Shown: positions 9,781-21,839, counted from the stretch's first letter. The stretch: 64,000 nt of DNA from Adiantum capillus-veneris (GCA_014529385.2 CM043943.1:158986247-159050246), one strand, 5' to 3'. The notes: a model not told the origin generated them from the letters alone. Numbers and translations are program-made.

Positions 9781-12700
9781 CAAGTTCCACCACTTGTTCA
9801 AGCTAGATCTAAGCAAGTATACATAGTGATCATTTAAGCTAGTAAACTAAGGGAAGGGAGAAGTAAGGTCCACCACTTGTCCAAGCTCAGCTCTAGACAA
9901 CATGGAGAGATTCGAGGTCTACTAATTGTCTAATATAGGCTAACTATATTGAAACATAGAGAGAAGCAAAGGTCCACCACTTGTCCAATCTAGGGTCCAT
10001 TGAAACATGGAGAGAAGGATGCTCCACCATTTGTCCAAAATAGGCTCCATTGAAACATGAAGAGAAGCAAGATGCACCATGTCTTTGAGATGCTAGGCTC
10101 CATTGAAATACCTTAAACCCATGATATTTTGTATATGTGGGGTTTAAATTCAAGGTCCACCACTTGTCCAACCTATTATCCCTAGTAGCATGAGTGGTTT
10201 GGTCTCAAGATTCACCACTTTTCCACTCTATGTCATTATATTAAGAAGATCTGGGTGTTAAGGTCCACCACTTGTCCAACCTATAAGGCTATATCTTAAA
10301 TGGTATTATTTACCACCACTTGGAATGCACATGATGGGTTTTACATAGGGGTATGGTTCCAAGGTCCACCACTTGTCCAAGCTAACTCTATTGAAACATA
10401 GAGAGAATCAAAGGTCCACCACTTGTCCAAGCTAGGCTCCATTGAAACATGGAGAGAAGGATGCTCCACCATTTGTCCAAGCCAGGTTTGATTGAAACAT
10501 GAAGAGAAGCAAGCTGCACCATGTCTCCAAAATGCTAGGCTCCATTGAAATATCTTAAACCCATGATATTTCGTACATGGGGGGTTTACATTCAAGGTCC
10601 ACCACTTGTCCAACCTATTATCACTAGTAGCATGAGTGGTTTGATGTCAAGATTCACCACTTTTCCACTCTATGTCATTATATTAAGAAGATCTGGGTGT
10701 TAAGGTCCACCACTTGTCCAACCTATAAGGCTATATCTTAAAGGGTATTCTTTCTCACCACTTGGAATGACCATGATAGGTTTTACATGGGGGTTTGGTT
10801 CCAAGTTCCACCACTTGTCCAAGCTAACTCTATTGAAACATAGAGAGAAGCAAAGGTCCACCACTTGTCTAAGCTAGGGTCCATTGAAACATGGAGAGAA
10901 GGATGCTCCACCATTTGTCCAAGATAGGCTCCATTGAAACATGAAGAGAAGCAAGCTGCACCATGTCTCCAAGATGCTAAGATCCATTGAAATACCTTAA
11001 ACCCACGATATTTTGTACATGGGGAGTTTACATTCAAGGTCCACCACTTGTCCAACCTATTATCTCTAGTAGCATGAGTGGTTTGGTCTCAAGATTCACC
11101 ACTTTTCCACTCTATGTCATTACGTTAAGAAGATCTGGGTGTTAAGGTCGACCACTTGTCCAACCTATAAGGGTATATCTTAAAGGGTATTCTTTCTCAC
11201 CACTTGAAATGTCCATGATATGTTTTACATGGGGGTTTGGCTCCAAGGTCCACCACTTGTCCAAGCTAACTCTATTGAAACATAGAGAGAAACAAAGGTC
11301 CACCACTTGTCCAAGCTAGGCTCCATTGAAACATGGAGAGAAGGATCCTCTACCATTTGTCGAAGCTAACTCTATTGAAACATGGGGGTTTACATTCAAG
11401 GTCCACCACTTGTCCAACCTATTAACGCTAGTAGCATGAGTGGTTTGGTCTCAAGATTCACCACTTTTTCACTCTATGTCATTATATTAAGAATATTTGG
11501 GTGTTAAGGTCCACCACTTGTCCAACCTATAAGGCTATATCTTAAGGTTTATTCTTTCTCACCACTTGGAGTGACCAGCATAGGTTTTACATGGGGTTTT
11601 GTTTCAAGGTCCACCACTTGTCCAAGCTAACTCTATTGAAACATAGAGAGAATCAAAGGTCCACCACTTGTCCAAGCTAGGGTCCATTGAAACATGGAGA
11701 GAAGGATGCTCCACCATTTGTCCAAGATACGCTCCATTGAAACATGAAGAGAAGCAAGCTACACCATGTCTCCAAGATGCTAGGCTCCATTGAAATACCT
11801 CAAACCCATGATATTTTGTACATGGGGGGTTTACATTCAAGGTCCACCACTTGTCCAACCTATTATCTCTAGTAGCATGAGTGGTTTGGTCTCAAGATTC
11901 ACCATTTTTCCACTCTATGTCATTCTATTAAGAATATCTGGGTGCTAAGGTCCACCACTTGTCCAACCTATAAGGCTATATCTTAAACTTTATTCTTTCT
12001 CACCACTTGGAGTTACCAAGATAGGTTTTACATGGGAGTTTGGTTCCAAGGCCCACCACTTGTCCAAGCTAACTCTATTGAAACATAGAGAGAAGCAAAG
12101 GTCCACCACTTGTCCAAGCTAGGCTCCATTGAAACATGGAGAGAAGGATGCTCCACCATTTGTCCAAGATAGGCTCCATTGAAACATGAAGGGAAGCAAT
12201 CTGCACCATGTCTCCAAGATGCTAGGCTCCATTGAAATACCTTAAACCCATGATATTTCGTACATGGGGGGTTTACATTCAAGGTCCACCACTTGTCCAA
12301 CTATTATCTTAGTAGCATGAGTGGTTGGGTCTCAAGATTTACCACTTTTCCACTCTATGTCGTTATATTATGAAGATCTAGGTTTTAAGGTCGACCACTT
12401 GTCCAACCTATAAGGCTAGATCTTAAAGGGTATTATTTCTCACCACTTGGAATGACCATGATATGTTTTACATGGGGGTTTGGTTTCAAGGTCCACCACT
12501 TGTCCAAGCTAACTCTATGGAAACATAGAGAGAAGCAAAGGTCCACCACTTGTCCAAGCTAGGCTCCACTGAGACATTTAGAGAAGGATGATCCCCCATT
12601 GGTGGAAGATAGGCTTCATTGAAACATGAAAAGAAGCAAGTTGCACCATGTCTCCAAGATTCTAGGATCCATTGAAATACCTTAAACCCACGATATTTTA

Positions 12701-15700
12701 CATGTGGGGTTTAACGTCAAGGTCAGTCACTTTTCCAAGCTATTATCCTAGTAGCATGAGTGGTTTGGTCTCAAGATTCACCACTTTTCCACTCTATGTC
12801 ATTATATAAAGAAGATCTAGGTTAAGGTCGACCACTTGTCCAACCTATAAGGGTATATCTTAAAGGGTATTCTTTCTCACCACTTGAAATGTCCATGATA
12901 TGTTTTACATAGGGGTTTGGTTCCAAGGTCCACCACTTATCCAAGCTAACTTTATTCTTCTCATAGAGAGAAGCAAAGGTCCACCACTTGTCCAAGCTAG
13001 GCTCCATTGAAACATGGAGAGAAGGATGCTCCACCATTTGTCGAAGCTAACTCTATTGAAACATGGAAGGTTTACATTCAAGGTCCACCAGTTGTCCAAC
13101 CTATTAACGCTAGTAGCATGAGGGGTTTGGTCTCAAGATTCACCACTTTTTCACTCTGTGTCATTATATTAAGAATATTTGGGTATTAAGGTCCACCACT
13201 TGTCCAACCTATAAGACTATATCTTAATGTTATTCTTTCTGACCACTTGGAGTGACCATGAAAGGTTTTACATGGGGGTTGGTTCCAAGGTCCACCACTT
13301 GTCCAAGCTAACTCTATTGAAACATAGAGAGAAGCAAAGGTCCACCACTTGTCTAAGCTAGGGTCTATTGAAACATGAGAGAAGGATGCTCCACCATTTG
13401 TCCAAGATAGACTCCATTGAAACATGAAGAGAGCAAGCTGCACCATATCTCCAAGATTCTAGCCTCCATCGAAATACCTTAAACCCACGTTATTTTGTAC
13501 ATGGGGATTTTACATTCAAGATCAACAATTTGTCCAACCTATTATCGCTAGTAGCATGAGTGGTTTGCTCTCAAGATTCACCACTTTCCACTCTCTGTCA
13601 TTATATTAAGAATATTTGGTGTTAAGGTCCACCACTTGTCCAACCTATAAGACTATATCTTAATGGTTATTCTTTCTCACCCCTTGAAAGACTATATCTT
13701 AATGGTTATCCCTAGCTATTATTGCTAGTAGCCTGAGTGGTTTGGTCTCAAGATTCACCACTTTTATTAAGAATATGTGGGTGTTAAGGTCCACCACTTG
13801 TCCAACCTATAAGGACATCTTAAAGGTTATTCTTTCTTACTACTTGGAGTGACCATGATAGTTTTACATGGGGTTTGGTTCCAAGGTCCACCACTTGTCC
13901 AAGCTAACTCTATTGAAACATAGAGAGAAGCAAAGGTCCACCCCTTGTCTAAGCTAGGGTCCATTGAAACATGGAGAGAAGGATGCTCCACCATTTGTCC
14001 AAGGTAGGCTCCATTGAAACATGAGGAGAATCAAGGTGCACCATGTCTCCAAGATGCTAGGCTCCATCGAAAAACATTAAACCCACGATATGTCGTAGAT
14101 GAGGGGTTTACATTCAAGGTCCACACTTGTCCAAGCTATTATTGTAGTAGCCTGAGTGGTTTGGTCTCAAGATTCACCACTTTTCCACTCTATGTCATTA
14201 TATTAAGAATATGCGCGTGTTAAGGTCCACCACTTGTCCAACCTATAAGGCTACATCTTAAAGGTTATTCTTTATTACCACTTGGAGTGACCATGATAGG
14301 TTTTACATGGGGGTTTGGTTCCAAGGTCCACCACTTGTCCAAGCTAACTCTATTGAAACATAGAGAGAAACAAAGGTCCACCACTTGTCCAAGCTAGGGT
14401 CCATTGAAACATGGAGAGAAGGATGCTCCACCATTTGTCCAAGATAGGCTCCATTGAAACATGACGAGAAGCAAGCTGCACCATGTCTCCAAGATGCTAG
14501 GCTCCATCGAAATACATTAAACCCACGATATTTCGTAGATGAGGGTTTACATTCAAGGTCCACCACTTGTCCAAGCTATTATTGCTAGTAGCCTGAGTGG
14601 TTTGGTCTCAAGATTCACCACTTTTATAAGAATATGTGGTGTTAAGGTCCACCACTTGTCCAACCTATAAGGCTACATCTTAAAGGTTATTCTTTCTTAC
14701 TACTTGGAGTGACCATGATAGTTTTACATGGGGTTTGGTTCCAAGGTCCACCACTTGTCCAAGCTAACTCTATTGAAACATAGAGAGAAGCAAAGGTCCA
14801 CCCCTTGTCCAAGCTAGGGTCCATTCCATTGAAACATGAGAGAAGATGCTCCCACCATTTGTCCAAGATAGGCTCCATTGAAACATGACGAGAAGCAAGC
14901 TGCACCATGTCTCCAAGATGCTAGGCTCCATCGAAAAACATTAAACCCACGATATATTCGTAGATGAGGGGTTTACATTCAAGGTCCACCACTTGTCCAA
15001 GCTATTATTGCTAGTAGCCTGAGTGGTTTGGTCTCAAGATTCACCACTTTATTAAGAATATGTGGGGTGTTAAGGTCCACCACTTGTCCAACCTATAAGG
15101 CTACATCTTAAAGGTTATTCTTTCTTACCACTTGGAGTGACCATGATAGGTTTTACATGGGGGTTTGGTTCCAAGGTCCACCACTTGTCCAAGCTAACTC
15201 TATTGAAACATAGAGAGAAACAAAGGTCCACCCTTGTCCAAGCTAGGGTCCATTGAAACATGGAGAGAAGGATGCTCCACCATTTGTCCAAGATAGGCTC
15301 CATTGAAACATGACGAGAAGCAAGCTGCACCATGTCTCCAAGATGCTAGGCTCCATCGAAAAACATTAAACCCACGATATGTCGTAGATGAGGGGTTTAC
15401 ATTCAAGGTCCACCACTTGTCCAAGCTATTATTGCTAGTAGCCTGAGTGGTTTGGTCTCAAGATTCACCACTTTTCACTCTATGTCATTATATTAAGAAT
15501 ATGTGGTGTTAAGGTCCACCACTTGTCCAACCTATAAGGCTACATCTTAAAGGTTATTCTTATTACCACTTGGAGTGACCATGATAGGTTTTACATGGGG
15601 GTTTGGTTCCAAGGTCCACCACTTGTCCAAGCTAACTCTATTGAAACATAGAGAGAAACAAAGGTCCACCACTTGTCCAAGCTAGGGTCCATTGAAACAT

Positions 15701-17660
15701 GGAGAGAAGGATGCTCCACCATTTGTCCAAGATAGGCTCCATTGAAACATGACGAAAGCAAGCTGCACCATGTCTCCAAGATGCTAGGCTCCATCGAAAT
15801 ACATTAAACCCACGATATTTCGAATGAGGGGTTTACATTCAAGGTCCACCACTTGTCCAAGCTATTATTGCTAGTAGCCTGAGTGTTTGGTCTCAAGATT
15901 CACCACTTTTTATTAGAATATGTGTGTTAAGGTCCACCACTTGTCCAACCTATAAGGCTACATCTTAAAGGTTATTCTTTCTTACCACTTGGAGTGACCA
16001 TGATAGGTTTTACATGGGGTTTTGTTCCAAGGTCCACCACTTGTCCAAGCTAACTCTATTGAAACATAGAGAAACAAAGGTCCACCACTTGTCCAAGCTA
16101 GGGTCCATTGAAACATGGAGAGAAGGATGCTCCACCATTGTCCAAGATAGGCTCCATTGAAACATGACGAGAAGCAAGCTGCACCATGTCTCCAAGATGC
16201 TAGGCTCCATCGAAATACATTAAACCCACGATATTTCGTAGATGAGGGTTTACATTCAAGGTCCACCACTTGTCCAAGCTATTATTGCTAGTAGCCTGAG
16301 TGTTTGGTCTCAAGATTCACCATTTTATTAAGATTATGTGGGTGTTAAGGTCCACCACTTGTCCAACCTATAAGGCTACATCTAAAGGTTATTTTCTTAC
16401 TACCTGGAGTGACCATGATAGGTTTTACATGGGGTTTGGTTCCAAGGTCCACCACTTGTCCAAGCTAACTCTATTGAAACATAGAGAGAAGCAAAGGTCC
16501 ACCCTTGTCTAAGCTAGGTCCATTGAAACATGGAGAAAGGATGCTCCACCATTTGTCCAAGGTAGGCTCCATTGAAACATGAGGAGAAGCAAGGTGCAGC
16601 ACCATGTCTCAAGATGATACCCAGCGAAAAACATTAAAAGTCCACCACTTGTCCAACCTATAGCTACATATTAAAGTTAATTTTTATTACCACTTGAGTG
16701 ACCATGATAGGTTTTTCATGGGGCTTTGGTTCCAAGGTCCACCACTTGTCCAAGCTAACTCTATTGAATCATAGAGAGAAGCAAAGGTCCACCACTTGTC
16801 TAAGCTAGGCTCCATTGAAACATGGAGAGAAGATGCTCCACCATTTGTCGAAGCTAACTCTATTGAAACATGGGGGTGTTACGTTCAAGGTCCACCATTG
16901 TCCAAGCTATTATGCTAGTAGCATGATGAGTGGTTTTGTCTCAAGATTCACCACTTTTTCACTCTATGTCATTATATTAAGAATATAGGTGTTAAGGTCC
17001 ACCACTTGTCCAACCTATAAGGCTATATCTTAAAGGTTATTCTTTCTCACCACTTGGAGTGACCATGATAGGTTTTAAATGGGGTTTGGTTCCAAGGTCC
17101 ACCACTTGTCCAAGCTAACTCTATTGAATAATAGAGAGAAGCAAAGGTCCACCACTTGTCCAAGCTAGGGTCCATTGAAACATGGAGAGAAGGATGCTCC
17201 ACCATTTGTCCAAGATAGGCTCCATTGAAACATGAAGAGAAGCAAGATGCACGATGTCTCCAAGATGCTAGCTCCATCGAAATACCTTAACCCACGATAT
17301 TTCGTAGATGGGGGGTTACTTTCAAGGTCCACCACTTGTCCAAGCTATTATCGCTAGTAGCATGGTTTGGTCTCAATTCACCAGTTTTTCACTCTATGTC
17401 ATTATATGAAGAATATCTGGGTGTTAAGGTCCACCACTTGTCCAACCTATAAGGCTATATCTAAATGATATTTTTTTTTACCACTTGGAATGTGCATGAT
17501 ATGTTTTACATGGGTTTTGTTCCAAGGTCCACCACTTGTCCAAGCTAGATCTATTACATATATATTATACATACAATATTCAACTAGATTCCCTACCTAT
17601 CATGTCCAGTAGCATGATGCTCTAGCTTGAAGGTCCACCACTTGTCCAACCTATACTCTC
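9781..17660 (+). repeat. Core-motif satellite block C: ~442 bp higher-order repeat
   Basis: About eighteen higher-order units start near 9914, 10361, 10803, 11245, 11606, 12048, 12488, 12925, 13287, 13883, 14323, 14743, 15173, 15611, 16029, 16444, 16734 and 17094. Most are 415-447 bp long. Three are 360-362 bp, lacking ~81 bp in the same place. Each full unit consists of eight diverged monomers of about 46-81 bp, nearly all opening with a version of GGTCCACCACTTGTCCAA. Monomers 1 and 2 carry perfect hairpins: CTCTAT-TGAAAC-ATAGAG (10386-10403) and CTCCAT-TGAAAC-ATGGAG (10437-10454). Minus-strand open frames of 60-95 codons beginning MDKWWTL recur with the unit, but 442 is not a multiple of three and they do not join. 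Confidence 0.93.
10361..10802 (+). repeat. Reference unit of the block C higher-order repeat
   Basis: A clean 442-bp unit with the next unit abutting at 10803. In order, its monomers can be told apart by the words that follow the core: ctaactctattg; ctaggctccattg; a CCACCATTTG variant; a CACCATGTCTCC variant ending in a G-rich run; cctattatc...gtagcatgagtgg; a CACCACTTTTCC variant with tatgtcattatatt; cctataaggctatatc; and a short CACCACTTGG variant. The monomers share the core but otherwise differ strongly. Confidence 0.85.
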
Positions 17661-17690
17661 TTATGTAAGGAGATCTCGCTATAAATTCAA

Positions 17691-17778
17691 AACCTTCCCG
17701 CCTAAATTTAAAATATCCCTCCCAAATCTTAAATATCCCGCCTAAATTTAAACTATCCCGCCCAAATTTAAAATTCAA
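17691..17778 (+). repeat. Four ~20 bp tandem repeats, TCCCGCCTAAATTTAAA type
   Basis: Four adjacent copies of about 20 bp follow the pattern TCCCGCC(T/C)AAATTTAAA(T/C)A, one with CTCCC in place of CCGCC. The flanking DNA (17780-18000) is very AT-rich and repeats 'aaattcaaa'-like words. The CCCGCC part is loosely similar to E2F-type sites, but nothing else supports a regulatory role. Confidence 0.7.
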
Positions 17779-18547
17779 ACTTTTTTATAAAATTTAAATT
17801 TTACTACTTAAATTTAAAATAATCCACGCGAAATTGATTTTAAATTCAAGTTTACCACAAAAAGATATCATTATACCACCTAATTCAAATATGCAAACCT
17901 CAAATCATTATATTGTACATAAATTCAAACAAATTCAAATTAACAAGCCTAAACTGATATAGTTTGCATAGATATGAATTTATCACACCTAAATTATGTC
18001 ACCATGTTAGAGAGAGTGGTTAGAGAATTTGAACAAGGTCCACCACTTGTCCAACCTAGATACCAAGAAGGATTGAGTGTACAAGGTATTGTTTGGAGGT
18101 CCTTATAGTCCATGGTCTCAAGGTCCACCACTTGTGGTAAGGGTCACCAAAAAGTGTATATATTCATCCAAAGAAATACACGTATTTTTGGTCTACATGT
18201 CCTAGTTTAAACCATTTATGTCCATTAGTGTATCACTAAACAACACTACTATTTTTGAGAAACAGAAGTTACAATCATATCTACAAATGGATTAGAGAAA
18301 ATCAGCTCAGCATACATCCAGAACTCGCTACAAGAATCGACTTTAACAGATCACGCAAGTAAGTCTTCCATTCAATTTTACTAGTATTACAATGTGTTAG
18401 TTATTTGTGATATTTATGTATGTATATATACTATTGTGCATATCGTAATTAAGTGTAATTGTGTATCTGCATTATGTATGAGTATTACAATGAAATAACA
18501 CAAATATACATACATACACATAGATAACACAGACGCACACATACATG
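17779..18547. other. AT-rich stretch with two isolated core motifs
   Basis: Mostly AT-rich sequence with no gene recognised. Two isolated core motifs occur at about 18037-18056 and 18120-18136 in plus orientation, which shows that the motif is not restricted to tandem blocks. Confidence 0.45.
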
Positions 18548-18585
18548 AGCATGTATTTTCAAGAGAGAGATAGCAAGATACAGAG

Positions 18586-18620
<35 letters not shown>

Positions 18621-18891
18621 ATACCGTTTTTTAGAGAGAGGAGAGAGAAAGATAACAGATTTCACTGTGTTTATGTATGTGGAAGAGAGGAAGACGATGT
18701 ATGGGAATATGTGCACGTATTTTCAAGAGAGAGACAACAAGATAACAGATTTCATTGTGGTTATGTATGTGGAAGTGAGGAAGACGATGTGTGGAATATG
18801 TGCATGTATTTTCAAGAGAGAGACAGCAAGATAACAGATTTCACTGTGGTTATGTATGTGGAAGAGAGGAAGACGATGTGTGGGAATATGT
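18548..18891 (+). repeat. ~90 bp tandem repeat, three copies, with (AG)n
   Basis: Three copies of a ~90 bp unit begin with 'gcatgtattttcaagagag' near 18549, 18712 and 18802 and share 'gataacagatttca' and 'ggaagacgatg' words. The first copy is lengthened by an (AG)n microsatellite at about 18589-18616 and a second AG-rich run. Open frames across this region follow the repeat and are judged non-coding. Confidence 0.8.
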
Positions 18892-20199
18892 GTATGTGTG
18901 CGGGATACTTTTAAACTATGTATCTCTGTCTTTTGACGAGAGAGTGTGTGTGCAAGAAGAGTTACAGAGAACCATCTTCTCTATATGGAGAAAGACAGAG
19001 AGTGAGAGAGAGAAAATACCTGTTTTTTCTCTATTCGTGAGGTGTGCAATGTCTCCTGAGAAGACTGCCCGATCCTGCCCTTCTGGAAAGCGTTGTGTAC
19101 GCTGCTGTTTCTTTATCTTGTGCGCGAACTTTCAATCCTGTGCACTCCACCTGTGTGTTGTGTACGATGCCGAGCTTGCTCCTCTACGCGCGCGTATACT
19201 CCAACTGTGTGCGATCCGTGTGCGCTTTCTTCTGTGTGTTTGCTGCTCGCTGCTTTCTCTGTGTGCGTTTCTCGTGCGCTCTCTGTGCCTAATCTTGATA
19301 GGGTTTATTAGAATGCCACGTATGCTACAAGTCCATGTTTTATCATAGGATTAAAAAAAACAAAAGCAATATAAAAAATTAACCAATTCACACGGCCAAA
19401 ATTAAAGAAATCATGGTTGAAAATATGAAAAACATGCGTAACTCTATACTAGGAATTCACTTAAAAAAAAAAATCTTTGGGCGCTACCGCCCCTTGACCC
19501 CCGCCCAAACAATATCCAAAATCAACCTCCCAAGCCCCGCCATCGAGAGCGCTATATTCCACATCCCCATCAAGAGCGCTACCCCCAAACCTCACGTGGA
19601 AGCGCTGCCTTGTCACCCCATTGTGGCATTGCCCTAAGACCCCGCATCTGGAGTGCTAAATGGGAACATTCTTCATTAGTGAAATTTTGAACATAAATTA
19701 TATTAGCATATACTTAAATATAATACAAATATTAACATATTAGCTATACTACTAATTTACTATAGCAGTTCTAGATTATGTCCCATACTATATTTAAGGT
19801 GCCAAAGGTTTGCCTTATGGTCCTAGATTTAGCCAAGTGGTCAACACATATAGGACCAAGTGCACACTGTGCCACAAAACTTGGCCACCACTTCACTTGC
19901 CAAAGTTTAGGCCACATGGTCAATCCTAACTTTCCAATGTTCTTATTATGTCACCTTTTGCCTCGTGGAAAACTAGGCTTGTTTTCACATACTCAGGCAC
20001 TTCAAGCCACAATAAATTGTCATTACTCTTCGACAACCCTTTTGTTCAAGTCTTTGAAAAAACATTGTTTAAGGCCACCCTAAACCATTTTCATTTAGGG
20101 TGTCTAAAACTAGCTTTTTGGCAATTCGAGAAGAAAATGGTCAAAGTTTTATACTTAGTTTTAACCACTTGACCAATTCAAATATTGGAAAGCAAGGTC
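18892..20199. other. Stretch without a recognised gene; GC-rich island with spaced GCGCT
   Basis: At 18892-19330 the sequence is rich in TGTG and CTCTG words; open frames there lack any recognisable domain. At about 19480-19660 there is a GC-rich island in which GCGCT recurs (about 19481, 19549, 19576, 19602, with GTGCT near 19653). At 19760-20170 loose relatives of the core motif appear (for example CCACCACTTCACTTGCC near 19886), and a 101-codon open frame across it looks accidental. Confidence 0.45.
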
Positions 20200-21770
20200 T
20201 TGTAATACTTTTCTTTGGACATCACACATTAAAACTAGGTCCCTCACTTGTCCAAGCTATGCTCTAATACAATAAAGGGCTTTTGTTTCAAGATGCACCA
20301 CTTTCCCAACCTTGATTCCATTAAAGAAGCTAGCTCTGACATTTAATAGCAAGGTCTTGCAGCAGTTCAGATTGAACATTTTCCATGGCAGCTAGGTCCA
20401 CCACTTATCTAAGCTATGCTCTAATAGAGTAAGGGGTTTTGGTTTCAAGATCCACCACTTGTCCAAACTTGATTTGGGAAGCAAGGTCCTATAATAGTTT
20501 GCTTTGGACATTCACCATTACAACTAAGTCCACCACTTCTCCAAGCTATGTTCTAATACACTAAGGAGGTTTTGGTTTCAAGGAGACCACTTGTACGACT
20601 CTGTTTTGGAAGTAAGGTCTTTACATAGTTCACACCTTGGACCTTGGACATTGGATACTACAACTAAGCCCACCACTTGTCCAAGATATCCTCTATATAT
20701 AGCCAAAGGTTTGGGTTTCAAGATTCACCACTTTTCCAACCTTTCTTCCATTAAAGAAAGAGGGGCTTTATAACTAGGTCCACCACTTGTCCAAGCTATG
20801 CTCTGATATAGGAAGGGGATTTTGGTTTCAAGGTCCACCACGTGTTCAACCTTGCAAGACTCAAGGGATACTTGGACATTGGAAAGCATAGTCCTATAGT
20901 AGTTGATAGGTGGCAGTGGGTATTACAACTAGGTCCAACCTATGCTCTCATATAGCAAAGAGGCTTTGCTTTCAAGGTCCACCACTTGTCCAACCTTGCT
21001 TCCATTAAAGAAATGAGGGGCTACGTAAACATTGGCAAGCAAGGTAGCAAGGTCCTAAGGTGTTTCACCTTGGATATTGGGCATTATAACTAGGTCCACC
21101 ACTTGTCCAAGCTATGCTCTGATAAAGAAAGGGGATTTTGTTTCAAGGTCCACCACTTGTTCAACCTTTCTAATATAGAAAGGGGATTTTCGTTTCAAGG
21201 TCCACCACTGTTTCAACCTTGAAAGACTCAAGGGATACTTGGACATTGGAAAGCATAGTCCTATAGTATTTATAGGTGGCATGGGTATTAAACTAGGTCC
21301 AACCTATGCTCTTATATAGCAAAGAGGCTTTGGTTTCAAGGTCCACCACTTGTCCAACCTTACTTCCATTAAAGAAATGAGGGGCTACGTAAACATTGGC
21401 AAGCAAGGTAGCAAAGTCCTAAGGTATTTCACCTTGGATATTGGGCATTTAACTAGGTCCACCACTTGTCCAAGCTATGCTCTGATATAAGAAAGGGGAT
21501 TTTTGTTTCAAGGTCCACCACGTGTTCAACCTTGAAAGACTCAAGGGATACTTGGACATTGGAAAGCATAGTCCTATAGTAGTTGATAGGTGCAGTGGGT
21601 ATTACAACTAGGTCCACCACTTGTCCAACCTATGCTCTCATATAGCAAAAGGCTTTGGTTTCAAGGTCCACCACTTGTCCAACCTTGCTTCCATTAATAT
21701 AGCAAGGAGGATTTGGTCTCAAGTTCACCACTTGTCCAACCTATGCAAACCTTTTCATGTTGTAGCATGA
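20200..21770 (+). repeat. Core-motif satellite block D with a different spacer set
   Basis: The same core GGTCCACCACTTGTCCAA recurs, but spacers are unlike those in A-C: 'ctatgctctgatataggaaggggattttggtttcaa', 'ccttgcttccattaaagaaatgagg' and similar (quoted in part). A longer unit beginning 'ctaggtccaacctatgctct' or a close variant repeats at about 20930, 21294 and 21606, so its period is ~310-365 bp. No hairpin of the CTCCAT/ATGGAG kind was noted in this block. The array ends at about 21770, just before the DDE-like relic. Confidence 0.85.
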
Positions 21771-21839
21771 TTTTTGGTTTGAAGAGTATTTTTCTATAAC
21801 TATGGATTTAACAATGTAATCTTTTTACTTACAGGATGG

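Noticed and set aside
10341-15424. Minus-strand MDKWWTL frames as a tandem protein gene
   Set aside because: The unit of 442 bp (and 361 bp) is not a multiple of three, frames do not join, and the frame is simply carried along by repeat homology.
9781-17660. CRISPR array reading of the core-motif blocks
   Set aside because: Spacers recur as part of a higher-order unit, lengths vary from about 30 to 80 bp, no cas gene is present and the context is plant nuclear. I report only the architectural resemblance.
18711-19348. Plus-strand open frames with Cys-rich sequence
   Set aside because: They lie in a 90-bp tandem repeat and in TG/CT-rich sequence, overlap each other in several frames, and show no domain.
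19778-20172. 101-codon frame starting MSHTIF
   Set aside because: It overlaps decayed core-motif sequence and has no recognisable domain or splice context.
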